A DNA stretch of 64,000 bases from Bradyrhizobium diazoefficiens (GTDB lineage: Bacteria > Pseudomonadota > Alphaproteobacteria > Rhizobiales > Xanthobacteraceae), in assembly GCF_016599855.1 (NCBI RefSeq), contig NZ_CP067041.1:7036501-7100500 (forward strand). Direction: 5' to 3'. A model generated the notes under the pieces. It had not been told where the DNA came from. It saw only the letters and a program-made list of their open reading frames with translations, and searched no databases. A program made the position numbers and the translations under genes. Below, piece by piece: positions 8,823 through 16,939 of this stretch. Positions within the stretch are counted from its first letter, which is position 1; the number at the start of each line of letters is the position of its first letter.

Positions 8823-10151
8823 CTATTCGGCCGCAAGCGCCTGCGTTGCGCTCGGATTCGCAGCCGAGATCATGAAATCATGGATGCGCGGCACGATTTC
8901 CGATTTGAAGCGCGAGCCGTTGAACACGCCGTAATGTCCGACGCCCTTCTGGACGTAGTGAACGCGACGATGGTCCGGAATCGAGCTGCACAACGCGTGT
9001 GTCGCTTCGGTCTGACCGAGACCCGAGATATCGTCGTTCTCACCTTCGATCGTCATCAACGCAACGCGCCTGACCTTGGAGGGGTCGACGCGAGTTCCGC
9101 GATGGGTCATCTCACCCTTCGGCAGCGAATGTTTCACGAACACGGTGTCGACCGTCTGCAGATAATATTCTGCCGAGAGATCCATCACCGCGAGGTATTC
9201 GTCATAGAACTCGCGATGCTTGTCGACGAGGTCGCCGTCGCCCTTCACCAAATTGGCGAAGAGCTGCTTGTGGGCGTCCATGTGCCGGTCGAGATTCATG
9301 CTGATGAAGCCGTTCAGCTGCAAGAATCCCGGATAGACGTCGCGCATCATGCCCGGATGCGGGAACGGCACCTTGGTGATGACGTGATTGCGGAACCAGT
9401 CGATGCCGCGCTGCTGCGCCAGATTGTTCACCGAAGTCGGATTGCGGCGGGTGTCGATCGGACCACCCATCAGCGTCATCGAGGTCGGCACGAAGGGATC
9501 GCGCCGCGCTTCCATGATCGAGACGGCGGCAACGACGGGAACGGAGGGCTGGCACACAGCCATCACGTGGGTGTTGCCGCCGAGGACGTGCAGCATCTCG
9601 ATGACGTAATCGATGTAGTCGTCGAGATCGAAGCGGCCGTCGCTCAGGGGCACCATGCGGGCATCGGCCCAATCGGTGATGTAGACCTCATGCGCCGGCA
9701 GGAACGCCTCGACCGTGCCGCGGAGCAGCGTCGCATAGTGGCCGGACATCGGCGCAACGATCAGCACGCGCGGCTGCGGGCTGCGCAGCGGACGGGCAAA
9801 TTTGCGATCGAAGTAGAGCAATCGGCAGAACGGCTTTTCCCAGACCGAGCGGATTTCGAGGGGCACCCGGATGCCGTTGACCTCGGTGTGGTCGAGGCCC
9901 CATTCCGGCTTGCCGTAGCGGCGCGTGGTGCGCTCGAACAATTCGCAGGCTGCAGCCACCGACTTGCCGATTTCGGTGCGCGCCCAGGGATTCAGCGGAT
10001 TCTGAAACAACAGCCTGGTCGCGTCGGTGACGGCGCGTGCCGGATTGAGAGAGGCCTGTGCCATCTCGTACATCCAGTACATCGGCGTGGTCAGGACCGG
10101 GCTGCCTTCTGCCGCCAGGGGCGGCGCGCCGCCAAACTCACCAATAGGCAT
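8823..10151 (-). CDS. phaZ: Intracellular polyhydroxyalkanoate (PHB) depolymerase
   Basis: Mobilises carbon stored as polyhydroxybutyrate granules. The protein of 442 residues has the alpha/beta-hydrolase layout of the PhaZ intracellular depolymerase family, with MYEMAQASLNPARA near the N-terminus. Its nucleophile motif is VCQPSVP near residue 200, where Cys replaces the usual Ser; this Cys-type box is known for the family. A C-terminal HYGVFNGSRF supplies the His. The first ATG at 10151 is used, and a start at the Met of MYWMYEM (residue 24) is possible. The gene stands alone on the minus strand between an ABC export pair and the metallopeptidase. A second, unrelated PHB-type esterase is encoded at 20191. 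Confidence 0.93.
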   Translation of the reverse strand: MPIGEFGGAPPLAAEGSPVLTTPMYWMYEMAQASLNPARAVTDATRLLFQNPLNPWARTEIGKSVAAACELFERTTRRYGKPEWGLDHTEVNGIRVPLEIRSVWEKPFCRLLYFDRKFARPLRSPQPRVLIVAPMSGHYATLLRGTVEAFLPAHEVYITDWADARMVPLSDGRFDLDDYIDYVIEMLHVLGGNTHVMAVCQPSVPVVAAVSIMEARRDPFVPTSMTLMGGPIDTRRNPTSVNNLAQQRGIDWFRNHVITKVPFPHPGMMRDVYPGFLQLNGFISMNLDRHMDAHKQLFANLVKGDGDLVDKHREFYDEYLAVMDLSAEYYLQTVDTVFVKHSLPKGEMTHRGTRVDPSKVRRVALMTIEGENDDISGLGQTEATHALCSSIPDHRRVHYVQKGVGHYGVFNGSRFKSEIVPRIHDFMISAANPSATQALAAE

Positions 10152-10272
10152 CGCTATATTCCTCTTCGCATCGCAGCATACTGCCGAATGCGCAATATCG
10201 CGTCAATGCATGGTTCCGTACATCTACGTATCGGGGACAGCTAAATCAGCAAGAATCCACGGGAAAGTGACA

Positions 10273-11091
10273 CTATTCCCCGCTTGATAACAGCGAGCCA
10301 TTCTTCCTGGCGCTGCGCAAAAGGACGAGAAATGCTCCAAACGATGCAACCAGCAGCATCGCGTTGATGGCCAATGCCTCCACCATCAGATCGGTTCGGA
10401 AGTTTTGCTCGATCAGGAGCGCTCGCATCCCTTCGAACACGTAGGTCGGCGGCAGTGCCCAGGCAACATATTGCAGCCAGACCGGCAGCACGCTGACCGG
10501 ATAGTAGACGCAGGCGAGCGGCATGATCGCGAACATCAAGGTCCAGACGATGCTCTCGGCGCCCAGCCCGTTCCGCACGACCAGACCCGAGACGAAGATG
10601 CCGACCGACCAGCTCGTGAAGATCAGGTTGCAGAAGAAGGCGATCAACGGCAGGCCGAGGCTGTAGACATTGAAGTGAAATAGGGCCAGCGCGAGCAGCG
10701 TCATGGGAATGACGCCGATCGCAAGCCGGATCAGACTCATGACCATGAGCGACAGCAGAAATTCGACCGGCTTCAGCGGGCTCATCATGAGATTGCCGAG
10801 GTTGCGCGCCCACATCTCCTCCAGGAACGAGATGGAGAAGCCGAGCTGCCCGCGGAACAGGATGTCCCAGAGGATGACGGCGCCGATCAGCGTGCCGCCG
10901 GCGCGCGCGAAGAAGTTTGCATTCTGCGCGATGTAGAGCTGGAGGAAGCCCCAGGTGATGACCTGGAGCGCCGGCCAGTACAGCAGCTCCAGTAACCGCG
11001 GCCATGACGACAACAGGAGATACCAGTAGCGCAGGATCATCGCGCCGATGCGGTGGACGGAAAGGCCGCGATGGAGGGCGATGTCGGTCAT
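10273..11091 (-). CDS. ABC-2 type transporter permease
   Basis: A six-TM inner-membrane permease of 272 residues, ABC-2 family, the membrane partner of the ATPase encoded just upstream (11296-12099). Hydrophobic segments begin with LLELLYWPALQVITWGFLQL and continue to ALAINAMLLVASFGAFLVLL; GYSVLPVWLQYV-like and AWALPPTYVFEGM elements typical of exporter permeases lie near the C-terminus. The start at 11091 (MTDIALHRG) was chosen because an upstream in-frame extension to 11154 is only translated repeat DNA. The substrate is unknown; ABC-2 pairs export polysaccharides, drugs or small molecules. A 148-bp repeat separates it from its ATPase gene. Confidence 0.9.
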   Translation of the reverse strand: MTDIALHRGLSVHRIGAMILRYWYLLLSSWPRLLELLYWPALQVITWGFLQLYIAQNANFFARAGGTLIGAVILWDILFRGQLGFSISFLEEMWARNLGNLMMSPLKPVEFLLSLMVMSLIRLAIGVIPMTLLALALFHFNVYSLGLPLIAFFCNLIFTSWSVGIFVSGLVVRNGLGAESIVWTLMFAIMPLACVYYPVSVLPVWLQYVAWALPPTYVFEGMRALLIEQNFRTDLMVEALAINAMLLVASFGAFLVLLRSARKNGSLLSSGE

Positions 11092-11107
11092 TGGGGCATC
11101 CTTAGCT

Positions 11108-11255
11108 GTCATCCCGGGGCGCGACATCGTCGCGAGCCCGGGATCCATAACCACAGGATTGAATTTGGCGAAGACTCAGGGTTACCTGTCTCGCCCCACA
11201 ACCGCTGCCTGTGGTTATGGATTCCGGGCTCGCGCTCCGCGCGCCCCGGAATGAC
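11108..11255. repeat. Palindromic intergenic repeat, family A (copy 2)
   Basis: The outer arms GTCATCCCGGGGCGCG and CGCGCCCCGGAATGAC pair with one mismatch. Inner arms CCATAACCACAGG and CCTGTGGTTATGG also pair. It lies inside a likely two-gene operon, between the ATPase stop and the permease start. Confidence 0.85.
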
Positions 11256-11295
11256 GAGGCTTCATTCAGGCTACGGCCGAGACATCGAGACTCTC

Positions 11296-12099
11296 TCACC
11301 TCGCCGCCTCCTTCGCACCGTTCACCCGCCCGCGCGCGACGTCCAGAAACACCTCCTCCAGCGTGGCACGGTTGTAGCGGGCCATGATGGCTTCGGGCGT
11401 ATCATCGTCCTCAATACGGCCGCGCTTCATGATGATGACGCGGTCGCAGAGCCGCTCAACCTCGAGCATGTTGTGTGACGCCAGCAGGATGGTGGCGTTA
11501 TTGTCCTTGCGGTAGCCTTCCAGATGCGCCCGCACCCAGTCGGCCGTGTCAGGGTCGAGCGAAGCGGTCGGCTCGTCCAGCAGCAAGAGCTCCGGCTGGT
11601 TGATCAGCGCCTTCGCCAGCGCGACGCGCGTCTTCTGCCCGGCCGAGAGCTTGCCGTTGGCGCGGTCGATGAAGTCGTTGAGATCGAGATCCTCGGCCAG
11701 TTTTGCGATGCGATCCGCGAGGTGTTTCACCGCATAGAGCTTGCCGAAAATGGTGAGGTTCTGCCGCACCGTGAGCCGCATCGGCATGTCGACATAGGGG
11801 CTCTCGAAGTTCATTCGGCCCAAGACTGCCGCGCTCTCCTCCGGTATCCGATGTCCGAGCACGCGGACGCGGCCGGAAGTCGGCAGCACCAAGCCCATGA
11901 TCATCGCGATGGTGGTGGTCTTGCCGGCGCCGTTGCCGCCCAGGAGCCCGGTGATGCTGCCGTAGGGAAGCGAAAAGGAGATGCCGTCGACCGCGCGGGT
12001 CTGCTTGTAGACCTTGACCAGGCGATCGACCTCGATGGCCGCGGACGAAATGCCATCCGCGACAGTCGGCCGACTTGAAGCCTTGTCATTCTCAGTCAT
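11296..12099 (-). CDS. ABC transporter ATP-binding protein
   Basis: The cytoplasmic ATPase subunit (267 residues) of the ABC-2 exporter whose permease follows. Walker A is GGNGAGKTTT, the signature is LSAGQKTRVALAKAL (a LSAGQ variant of LSGGQ), Walker B is LLLLDEPTASLDPD, and the H-loop is ASHNM. The ATG at 12099 gives a normal N-terminus (MTENDKASS). The frame runs open to 12579 but that part overlaps regS on the other strand and is not family-like. It is divergent from regS with a 124-bp shared promoter region that carries two direct repeats (12175-12203). Confidence 0.93.
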   Translation of the reverse strand: MTENDKASSRPTVADGISSAAIEVDRLVKVYKQTRAVDGISFSLPYGSITGLLGGNGAGKTTTIAMIMGLVLPTSGRVRVLGHRIPEESAAVLGRMNFESPYVDMPMRLTVRQNLTIFGKLYAVKHLADRIAKLAEDLDLNDFIDRANGKLSAGQKTRVALAKALINQPELLLLDEPTASLDPDTADWVRAHLEGYRKDNNATILLASHNMLEVERLCDRVIIMKRGRIEDDDTPEAIMARYNRATLEEVFLDVARGRVNGAKEAAR

Positions 12100-12174
12100 G
12101 CTGCACGGGTTCTTCGGCCATTGCCGCGTGGAGCGCAAGCCTTGATGTCCGGGACTTCCGCCCCATGGACCGTG

Positions 12175-12203
12175 GGACACGCGTGTTTGTGATCGGACAC
12201 GCG
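12175..12203. promoter_or_regulatory. Direct repeat in the regS / ABC exporter divergent region
   Basis: GGACACGCG occurs at 12175-12183 and again at 12195-12203, exactly 20 bp apart (about two helical turns). The copies lie 20-50 bp before the regS start and 76-104 bp before the ATPase start. The layout suits a tandem regulator site; the regulator is unknown. Confidence 0.4.
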
Positions 12204-12223
12204 CACCGCTAGATTGGCCCGTC

Positions 12224-13534
12224 ATGACCGAGACCGCCGCTTCCAACTTCCGGCCTTCGCAGCGACACATCCGCCTGGATACCATCCTGCGGCTGCGCTG
12301 GCTCGCTGTGCTGGGCCAGCTCGCCGCGATCTTCGTCGTGGCGCAGGGGCTCGAGTTCGAGGTCGAGATTGTTCCCTGTGTCAGCATTATCGCTGTGTCG
12401 GCGGCGCTCAATCTGGCCCTGCAGACCGTCGCCAACCCGATGCGGCGGTTGGAGCCGCTCCAGGCCGCCGGACTGCTGGCGCTGAACATCGTGGAATTGG
12501 CCGGGCTCTTGTTCTTCACCGGTGGATTGCAGAACCCGTTCTCGTTCCTGTTCCTCGCGCCAGTCCTGATTTCGGCCACCGCGCTGCCGGCGCGATTGAC
12601 GTTCGCGCTCGGACTTCTGGCGGTGGCCTGCGCCTCGATCCTGTTCTTCTTTCATCTGCCGCTGCCTTGGGATTCCGAGGATCCCGTGGTGCTGCCGCCG
12701 ATCTATCTGGTCGGTGTCTGGCTTTCGATCGTGCTCGCCATCGGCGTCACCAGCCTCTACTCGTTCCAGGTGACTGAGGAAGCCCGCAAGCTTGCCGATG
12801 CATTGGCTGCGACCGAACTGGTGCTGACGCGCGAGCAGCATCTGACCCAGCTCGATGGCCTCGCCGCCGCCGCGGCGCATGAGCTTGGCACGCCGCTTGC
12901 GACCATCTTCCTGATTTCGCGCGAGCTGGAAAAGACCGTGACGGATCCGGCCTTCGCGGCGGACCTGAAAACGCTGCGCGAGCAGACGCAACGCTGCCGC
13001 GACATCCTGAGCAAGATCACCCAGCTCTCCTCCACCGGCGCGCCGTTCGACCGCATGAAACTGTCCGAGTTAATCGAAGAGGTGGTGGCGCCGCATCGCG
13101 ATTTCGGCGTCGACATCAAGGTGCGGATCGCGGTGGCCGGAACGGTCGAGCCGATCGGATCGCGCAATCCGGCAGTGCTCTATGGCGTCGGCAACATCGT
13201 CGAGAACGCCGTCGATTTCGCCAACTCTACCGTCGAGGTTAACGCGTGGTGGAGCAACGAGACGATCGAGATCGTGATCTCCGATGACGGCCCGGGCATT
13301 CCGCCCGACCTTATGAACCGGATCGGCGAGCCTTATCTGTCGCGACGGCGCAACCAGGATGCCGGCGGCGGCCTCGGGCTCGGCGTGTTCATCGCCCGCA
13401 CGCTGCTCGAACGCACCGGCGCCAAGGTCTCGTTCACCAACCGGACCTTTCCGGAACACGGTGCAGTGGTCCAGATCGCGTGGCCGCGCGAGCGTTTTGA
13501 GGCTATCGAGACCATCGAAGAAACAATAGGATAG
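12224..13534 (+). CDS. regS: Redox-sensing membrane histidine kinase RegS (RegB/PrrB/ActS family)
   Basis: The sensor of the global redox two-component system that controls respiration, nitrogen fixation and CO2 fixation genes in alphaproteobacteria. The protein of 436 residues has about six N-terminal membrane segments (residues 25-185). It contains the ubiquinone-linked motif GGLQNPF in the membrane part. The H-box is AAHELGTPLATI with phospho-acceptor His219. Cys258 in QTQRCRDIL lies 39 residues later, where RegB keeps its redox-active cysteine. The ATPase N, G1 and G2 boxes are NIVENAVDFA, DDGPGIP and GGGLGLGVFIA. regR follows in the same direction after 103 bp. The symbol regS is the Bradyrhizobium name. 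Confidence 0.94.
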   Translation: MTETAASNFRPSQRHIRLDTILRLRWLAVLGQLAAIFVVAQGLEFEVEIVPCVSIIAVSAALNLALQTVANPMRRLEPLQAAGLLALNIVELAGLLFFTGGLQNPFSFLFLAPVLISATALPARLTFALGLLAVACASILFFFHLPLPWDSEDPVVLPPIYLVGVWLSIVLAIGVTSLYSFQVTEEARKLADALAATELVLTREQHLTQLDGLAAAAAHELGTPLATIFLISRELEKTVTDPAFAADLKTLREQTQRCRDILSKITQLSSTGAPFDRMKLSELIEEVVAPHRDFGVDIKVRIAVAGTVEPIGSRNPAVLYGVGNIVENAVDFANSTVEVNAWWSNETIEIVISDDGPGIPPDLMNRIGEPYLSRRRNQDAGGGLGLGVFIARTLLERTGAKVSFTNRTFPEHGAVVQIAWPRERFEAIETIEETIG

Positions 13535-13537
13535 GGC

Positions 13538-13552
13538 GCGACCTTGCGTCGC
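13538..13552 (+). promoter_or_regulatory. Candidate RegR box between regS and regR
   Basis: GCGACCTTGCGTCGC fits the published Bradyrhizobium RegR box as I remember it, GNG(A/G)C(A/G)TTNNGNCGC, at 10 of 11 specified positions. It is also a GCGAC-N5-GTCGC dyad. It begins 4 bp after the regS stop and lies 86 bp upstream of the regR start, suggesting autoregulation. Confidence 0.5.
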
Positions 13553-13637
13553 ACGTGAGGCCCGATCGACTATTGGCGGCCTTGGCACCGCCTGATTGCG
13601 GCGCCATATGTGGATGTGCCGGAGAGAGGACAAAACC

Positions 13638-14192
13638 TTGAACGCCATCGCCGAACTGAACGACCAGACGGACCGCTCGCTTCTCATCGTGGAAGACGAC
13701 AAGCCGTTCCTGGAGCGCCTGTCGCGCGCCATGGAGACGCGCGGCTTTGCCGTGACGTCGTGTGACACGGTCTCGGATGGTCTTGCGCAAATCGGCAAGT
13801 CCGCGCCCGCCTACGCCGTGGTCGATCTCAGGCTCGGCGACGGCAACGGTCTCGACGTCGTCTCTGCGCTCAAGAAGAAGCGCCCCGAAGCCCGCGCCAT
13901 CGTGCTGACCGGCTATGGCAACATCGCCACCGCCGTCACGGCGGTGAAGATGGGCGCGATCGACTATCTCTCGAAGCCCGCCGATGCCGACGACGTCGTC
14001 GCCGCGCTGCTCTCGACCGGCGCAGAAAAATCCGAGTTGCCGGCCAACCCGATGTCCGCTGACCGCGTGCGCTGGGAGCACATCCAGCGCATCTACGAGA
14101 TGTGCAACCGCAATGTCTCGGAAACGGCGCGGAGGCTGAACATGCACCGGCGGACCTTGCAGCGCATTCTGGCAAAGCGCGCGCCGCGGTGA
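13638..14192 (+). CDS. regR: Response regulator RegR (RegA/PrrA/ActR family)
   Basis: The DNA-binding partner of RegS, 184 residues. The receiver domain has the acidic pocket EDD at residues 19-21, phospho-acceptor Asp63 in VVDLRLGDGNG, and the conserved Lys113 in LSKPADADD. A short linker leads to a Fis-type helix-turn-helix (NVSETARRLNMHRRTLQRIL) at the C-terminus, the family hallmark. The start is taken as TTG at 13638, because a strong GGAGAGAGGA sequence (13621-13630) lies 7 bp before it and the family length fits. In-frame ATGs further upstream (13596, 13608) have no such site. Cotranscription with regS is likely, and a RegR-type box lies in the gap. Confidence 0.95.
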   Translation: MNAIAELNDQTDRSLLIVEDDKPFLERLSRAMETRGFAVTSCDTVSDGLAQIGKSAPAYAVVDLRLGDGNGLDVVSALKKKRPEARAIVLTGYGNIATAVTAVKMGAIDYLSKPADADDVVAALLSTGAEKSELPANPMSADRVRWEHIQRIYEMCNRNVSETARRLNMHRRTLQRILAKRAPR

Positions 14193-14199
14193 CGGTTTC

Positions 14200-14294
14200 G
14201 TAGGGTGGGCAAAGGCGCAAGCGCCGTGCCCACCACTTTTGCATTAGCCTTGATTAGCTTGAATGGTGGGCACGCTTCGCTTTGCCCACCCTAC
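14200..14294. repeat. Palindromic intergenic repeat, family B (copy 1)
   Basis: Perfect 15-bp arms: GTAGGGTGGGCAAAG on the left and its complement on the right. Inner arms GTGCCCACCA and TGGTGGGCAC also pair. Related copies are at 26057 and 52918. It lies between the convergent regR and mmcB genes. Confidence 0.85.
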
Positions 14295-14316
14295 GGCAGC
14301 CGTGATCGCGGCGCCG

Positions 14317-14805
14317 TTACTCCCAAAAATCCGCGTGCCCCTGTGGATCGACCAGGCGGTTGATCCGCAATGCCGCCGCCATGCCAAACCGCACCGTCAT
14401 CTGCTTGCGGGTCGCGGCCGCGATCTTGTGCTCGGGCGCCTCGCAATGCATGTGCGCGCCATAGGCATCCGCGATGATCAGGCCGGTGTCTTGCGGAAAG
14501 ATCTCGCAAGGCAGATCCTGAGTGAAGGCGAAAAACAGCCGGTCGCAATGCGCGCGGTATTCGTGCCACTTCTGATCGGCGCGCAGATCCTCCACCGACG
14601 ATTTGATCTCGACGATCCAGATCTCGCCGCGCTCGTTCAGCGCCACCAGATCGGCACGCCGGCCCGACGGCAGCGGCAATTCGCTGATGCAGGAAAAGCC
14701 GAGCGAACGTAGCAGCCGCGCCGTGCCGCGCGCGATCGCGAGCGCGGTTTCGGATTGGCGGCGGTCCGGCGGCGGCACGAGGGCGATGCGGGCGGGATTG
14801 TCCAT
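14317..14805 (-). CDS. mmcB: MmcB family DNA repair protein
   Basis: A 162-residue protein with a PD-(D/E)XK nuclease-like core. Residues ELPLPSGRRADLVAL and IWIVEIKSSVEDL give the D...ExK catalytic pattern. It continues with DQKWHEYRAHCDRLFFAF, characteristic of MmcB, a DNA-damage repair protein described in Caulobacter and conserved in alphaproteobacteria. It is cytoplasmic, with no other domain. The ATG at 14805 is the first in frame and gives the usual length. Its neighbours are repeats on both sides (families B and A), so it is probably monocistronic. Mitomycin or UV sensitivity is the family-level expectation. Confidence 0.88.
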   Translation of the reverse strand: MDNPARIALVPPPDRRQSETALAIARGTARLLRSLGFSCISELPLPSGRRADLVALNERGEIWIVEIKSSVEDLRADQKWHEYRAHCDRLFFAFTQDLPCEIFPQDTGLIIADAYGAHMHCEAPEHKIAAATRKQMTVRFGMAAALRINRLVDPQGHADFWE

Positions 14806-14835
14806 GGGGGGAGCTTAGCCGATTCCATTCACTCC

Positions 14836-14985
14836 GTCATTCCGGGGCGCGCCACTTGGCGCGAGCCAGGAATCCATAACCACAAGGATAAGTGCGGCGC
14901 GAGCCGGCAACTCCGAGGGTTCGCAAAACTCCTTCCTGTGGTTATGGGTCGCGGGCTCGCGCCAAGTGGCGCGCCCCGGGACGAC
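14836..14985. repeat. Palindromic intergenic repeat, family A (copy 3)
   Basis: The outer arms CATTCCGGGGCGCGCCACTT and its near complement enclose inner arms CCATAACCACAAGGA and TCCTTCCTGTGGTTATGG. The right end carries the GGGACGAC variant of the terminal arm. It lies upstream of the GH13 gene and may overlap its 5' leader. Confidence 0.85.
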
Positions 14986-15064
14986 AAGAGGCGGAACCTC
15001 ATCTCCCCCACGCACTTATCACGCAGCCGCCGCACCTCGGCGGGAGCATCGAGGCCGCTCGCGC

Positions 15065-16765
15065 ATGATCGACGATCTCTGGTACAAGAACGCCATCATC
15101 TATTGCCTCTCCGTCGGCACCTACATGGATGCCAACGGCGACGGCATCGGCGATTTCAAGGGGCTATTGCGCCGGCTCGATTATCTGCACGGCCTTGGCA
15201 TCACCACGATCTGGCTGATGCCGTTCCAGACCTCGCCGGGCCGCGACAACGGTTACGACATCGCCGATTATTACAGCGTCGATTCCCGCTACGGCACGCT
15301 CGGCGATTTCGTCGAGTTCGCCCAGGGCTGCAAGCAGCGCGGCATCCGCGTCATCATCGACCTCGTCGTCAACCACACCTCCGACCAGCACAACTGGTTC
15401 AGGGAAGCACGGCGCGACAAGAATTCGCCCTATCGCGACTGGTATGTCTGGTCCGACAGGAAGCCCGATAATGCCAACAAGGGCATGGTGTTTCCCGGCG
15501 TGCAGAAATCGACCTGGACGCGCGACAAGGAAGCCGGTGCCTGGTATTTTCACCGCTTCTACGATTTCCAGCCCGACCTCAACACGTCGAACCCGCAGGT
15601 GCAGGCGGAGATCCTGAAGATCATGGGCTTCTGGATCCAGCTCGGCGTATCAGGCTTTCGCATGGATGCCGTGCCCTTCGTGATCGCAACCAAGGGCGCG
15701 AAGGTGAAGAAGCCGGTCGAGCAATACGACATGCTGCGCACGTTCCGCGAATTCCTGCAATGGCGGGAAGGCGAAGCCATCATCCTGGCAGAAGCCAATG
15801 TGCTGCCGAACACGGACATGCAGTATTTCGGCCGCGATGGCGACCGCATGCACATGATGTTCAACTTCCAGGTCAACCAGCATCTGTTCTACGCGCTGGC
15901 CTCGGCCGATTCACGCCCGCTGGCGAAGGCGCTGAAGGCGACCAAGCCACGGCCGGCCTCGGCACAATGGGGCCTGTTCTTGCGCAATCATGACGAGCTC
16001 GATCTCGGCCGCCTCACCGACGCGCAACGCGAGGTCGTGTTCAAATGCTTTGGTCCCGACAAGGACGTGCAGCTCTACGACCGCGGCATTCGTCGCCGGC
16101 TTGCGCCGATGCTGGGCGGCGACCGCCGGTGGCTCGAGCTCGCCTACAGCCTGATGTGCACGCTCCCGGGCACGCCTGTGATCCGCTACGGCGACGAAAT
16201 CGCCATGGGTGACGACCTCTCGCTGCCCGACCGCAACTGCGCACGCACGCCGATGCAATGGTCGGCCGAGCCGCATGGCGGCTTCACCAAGAGCAACAGG
16301 CCGGCGATCCCCGTCATCGACAAGGGGCCTTACGGCTACCCGCACGTCAATGTCGCAAAACAGCGGCGTGACCCGAACTCCATGCTGAACTGGACCGAGC
16401 GCATCATCCGCATGCGCAAGGAGGTGCCCGAGATTGGCTGGGGTGATTTCACTGTGATCCCGGCGCGCGACCCCGCTGTTTTCATCATCCGCTACGACTG
16501 GCGCAACAATTCCGTCCTGTTTATGCATAACCTCGACGAGAAGCCACGCGAGGTCGCGTTCTCAGCGGGGTTGCCTGGCGATGCCGGCGAGCACCTGATC
16601 AACCTGCTCTCGGAAGACCACAGCCACGCCGACAAGCGCGGCCAGCATCGCGTCGTGCTGGAGCCGTATGGCTATCGCTGGTATCGGGTCGGCGGGCTGG
16701 ATTATCTCTTGAAGCGGAGCGACATCGAAGAGAAGAGGCTGCGGGGGAAGCGGCGCGGACGTTAG
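15065..16765 (+). CDS. GH13 family glycosidase (trehalose synthase/alpha-amylase-like)
   Basis: A cytoplasmic (beta/alpha)8-barrel enzyme of 566 residues acting on alpha-glucans or alpha-glucosides. It begins LWYKNAIIYCLSVGTYMDANGDG like trehalose synthases and related GH13 enzymes. Conserved region I is DLVVNHTSD; region II is GFRMDAVPF with the catalytic Asp; region III is ILAEANV with the acid Glu; region IV is LFLRNHDELDL with the second Asp. All catalytic residues are present. The C-terminal beta domain ends with EPYGYRWYRVGG. The ATG at 15065 was chosen; the upstream extension runs into repeat DNA. The trehalose-synthase activity is inference. A second GH13 gene converges from the right across a repeat. 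Confidence 0.88.
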   Translation: MIDDLWYKNAIIYCLSVGTYMDANGDGIGDFKGLLRRLDYLHGLGITTIWLMPFQTSPGRDNGYDIADYYSVDSRYGTLGDFVEFAQGCKQRGIRVIIDLVVNHTSDQHNWFREARRDKNSPYRDWYVWSDRKPDNANKGMVFPGVQKSTWTRDKEAGAWYFHRFYDFQPDLNTSNPQVQAEILKIMGFWIQLGVSGFRMDAVPFVIATKGAKVKKPVEQYDMLRTFREFLQWREGEAIILAEANVLPNTDMQYFGRDGDRMHMMFNFQVNQHLFYALASADSRPLAKALKATKPRPASAQWGLFLRNHDELDLGRLTDAQREVVFKCFGPDKDVQLYDRGIRRRLAPMLGGDRRWLELAYSLMCTLPGTPVIRYGDEIAMGDDLSLPDRNCARTPMQWSAEPHGGFTKSNRPAIPVIDKGPYGYPHVNVAKQRRDPNSMLNWTERIIRMRKEVPEIGWGDFTVIPARDPAVFIIRYDWRNNSVLFMHNLDEKPREVAFSAGLPGDAGEHLINLLSEDHSHADKRGQHRVVLEPYGYRWYRVGGLDYLLKRSDIEEKRLRGKRRGR

Positions 16766-16779
16766 CCACACGCACTGCC

Positions 16780-16937
16780 GTCGTCCCGGCCTAGTGCAAT
16801 TGCGCACGGGGGCCGGGACCCATAACCACAGGGAGGAGTGTGGGGCGAGCTAGCAACTCCAAGTCTTCGCCAAACGTCTCGCTGTGGTTGTGGGTCCCGG
16901 ATCTGCGCTCCGCTTCGCTGCGCTTGTCCGGGACGAC
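16780..16937. repeat. Palindromic intergenic repeat, family A variant (copy 4)
   Basis: The outer arms are of the GTCGTCCCGG / CCGGGACGAC type. The inner arms are GGGACCCATAACCACAG and CTGTGGTTGTGGGTCCC. It fills the whole gap between two convergent GH13 genes. Confidence 0.85.
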
Positions 16938-16939
16938 AG

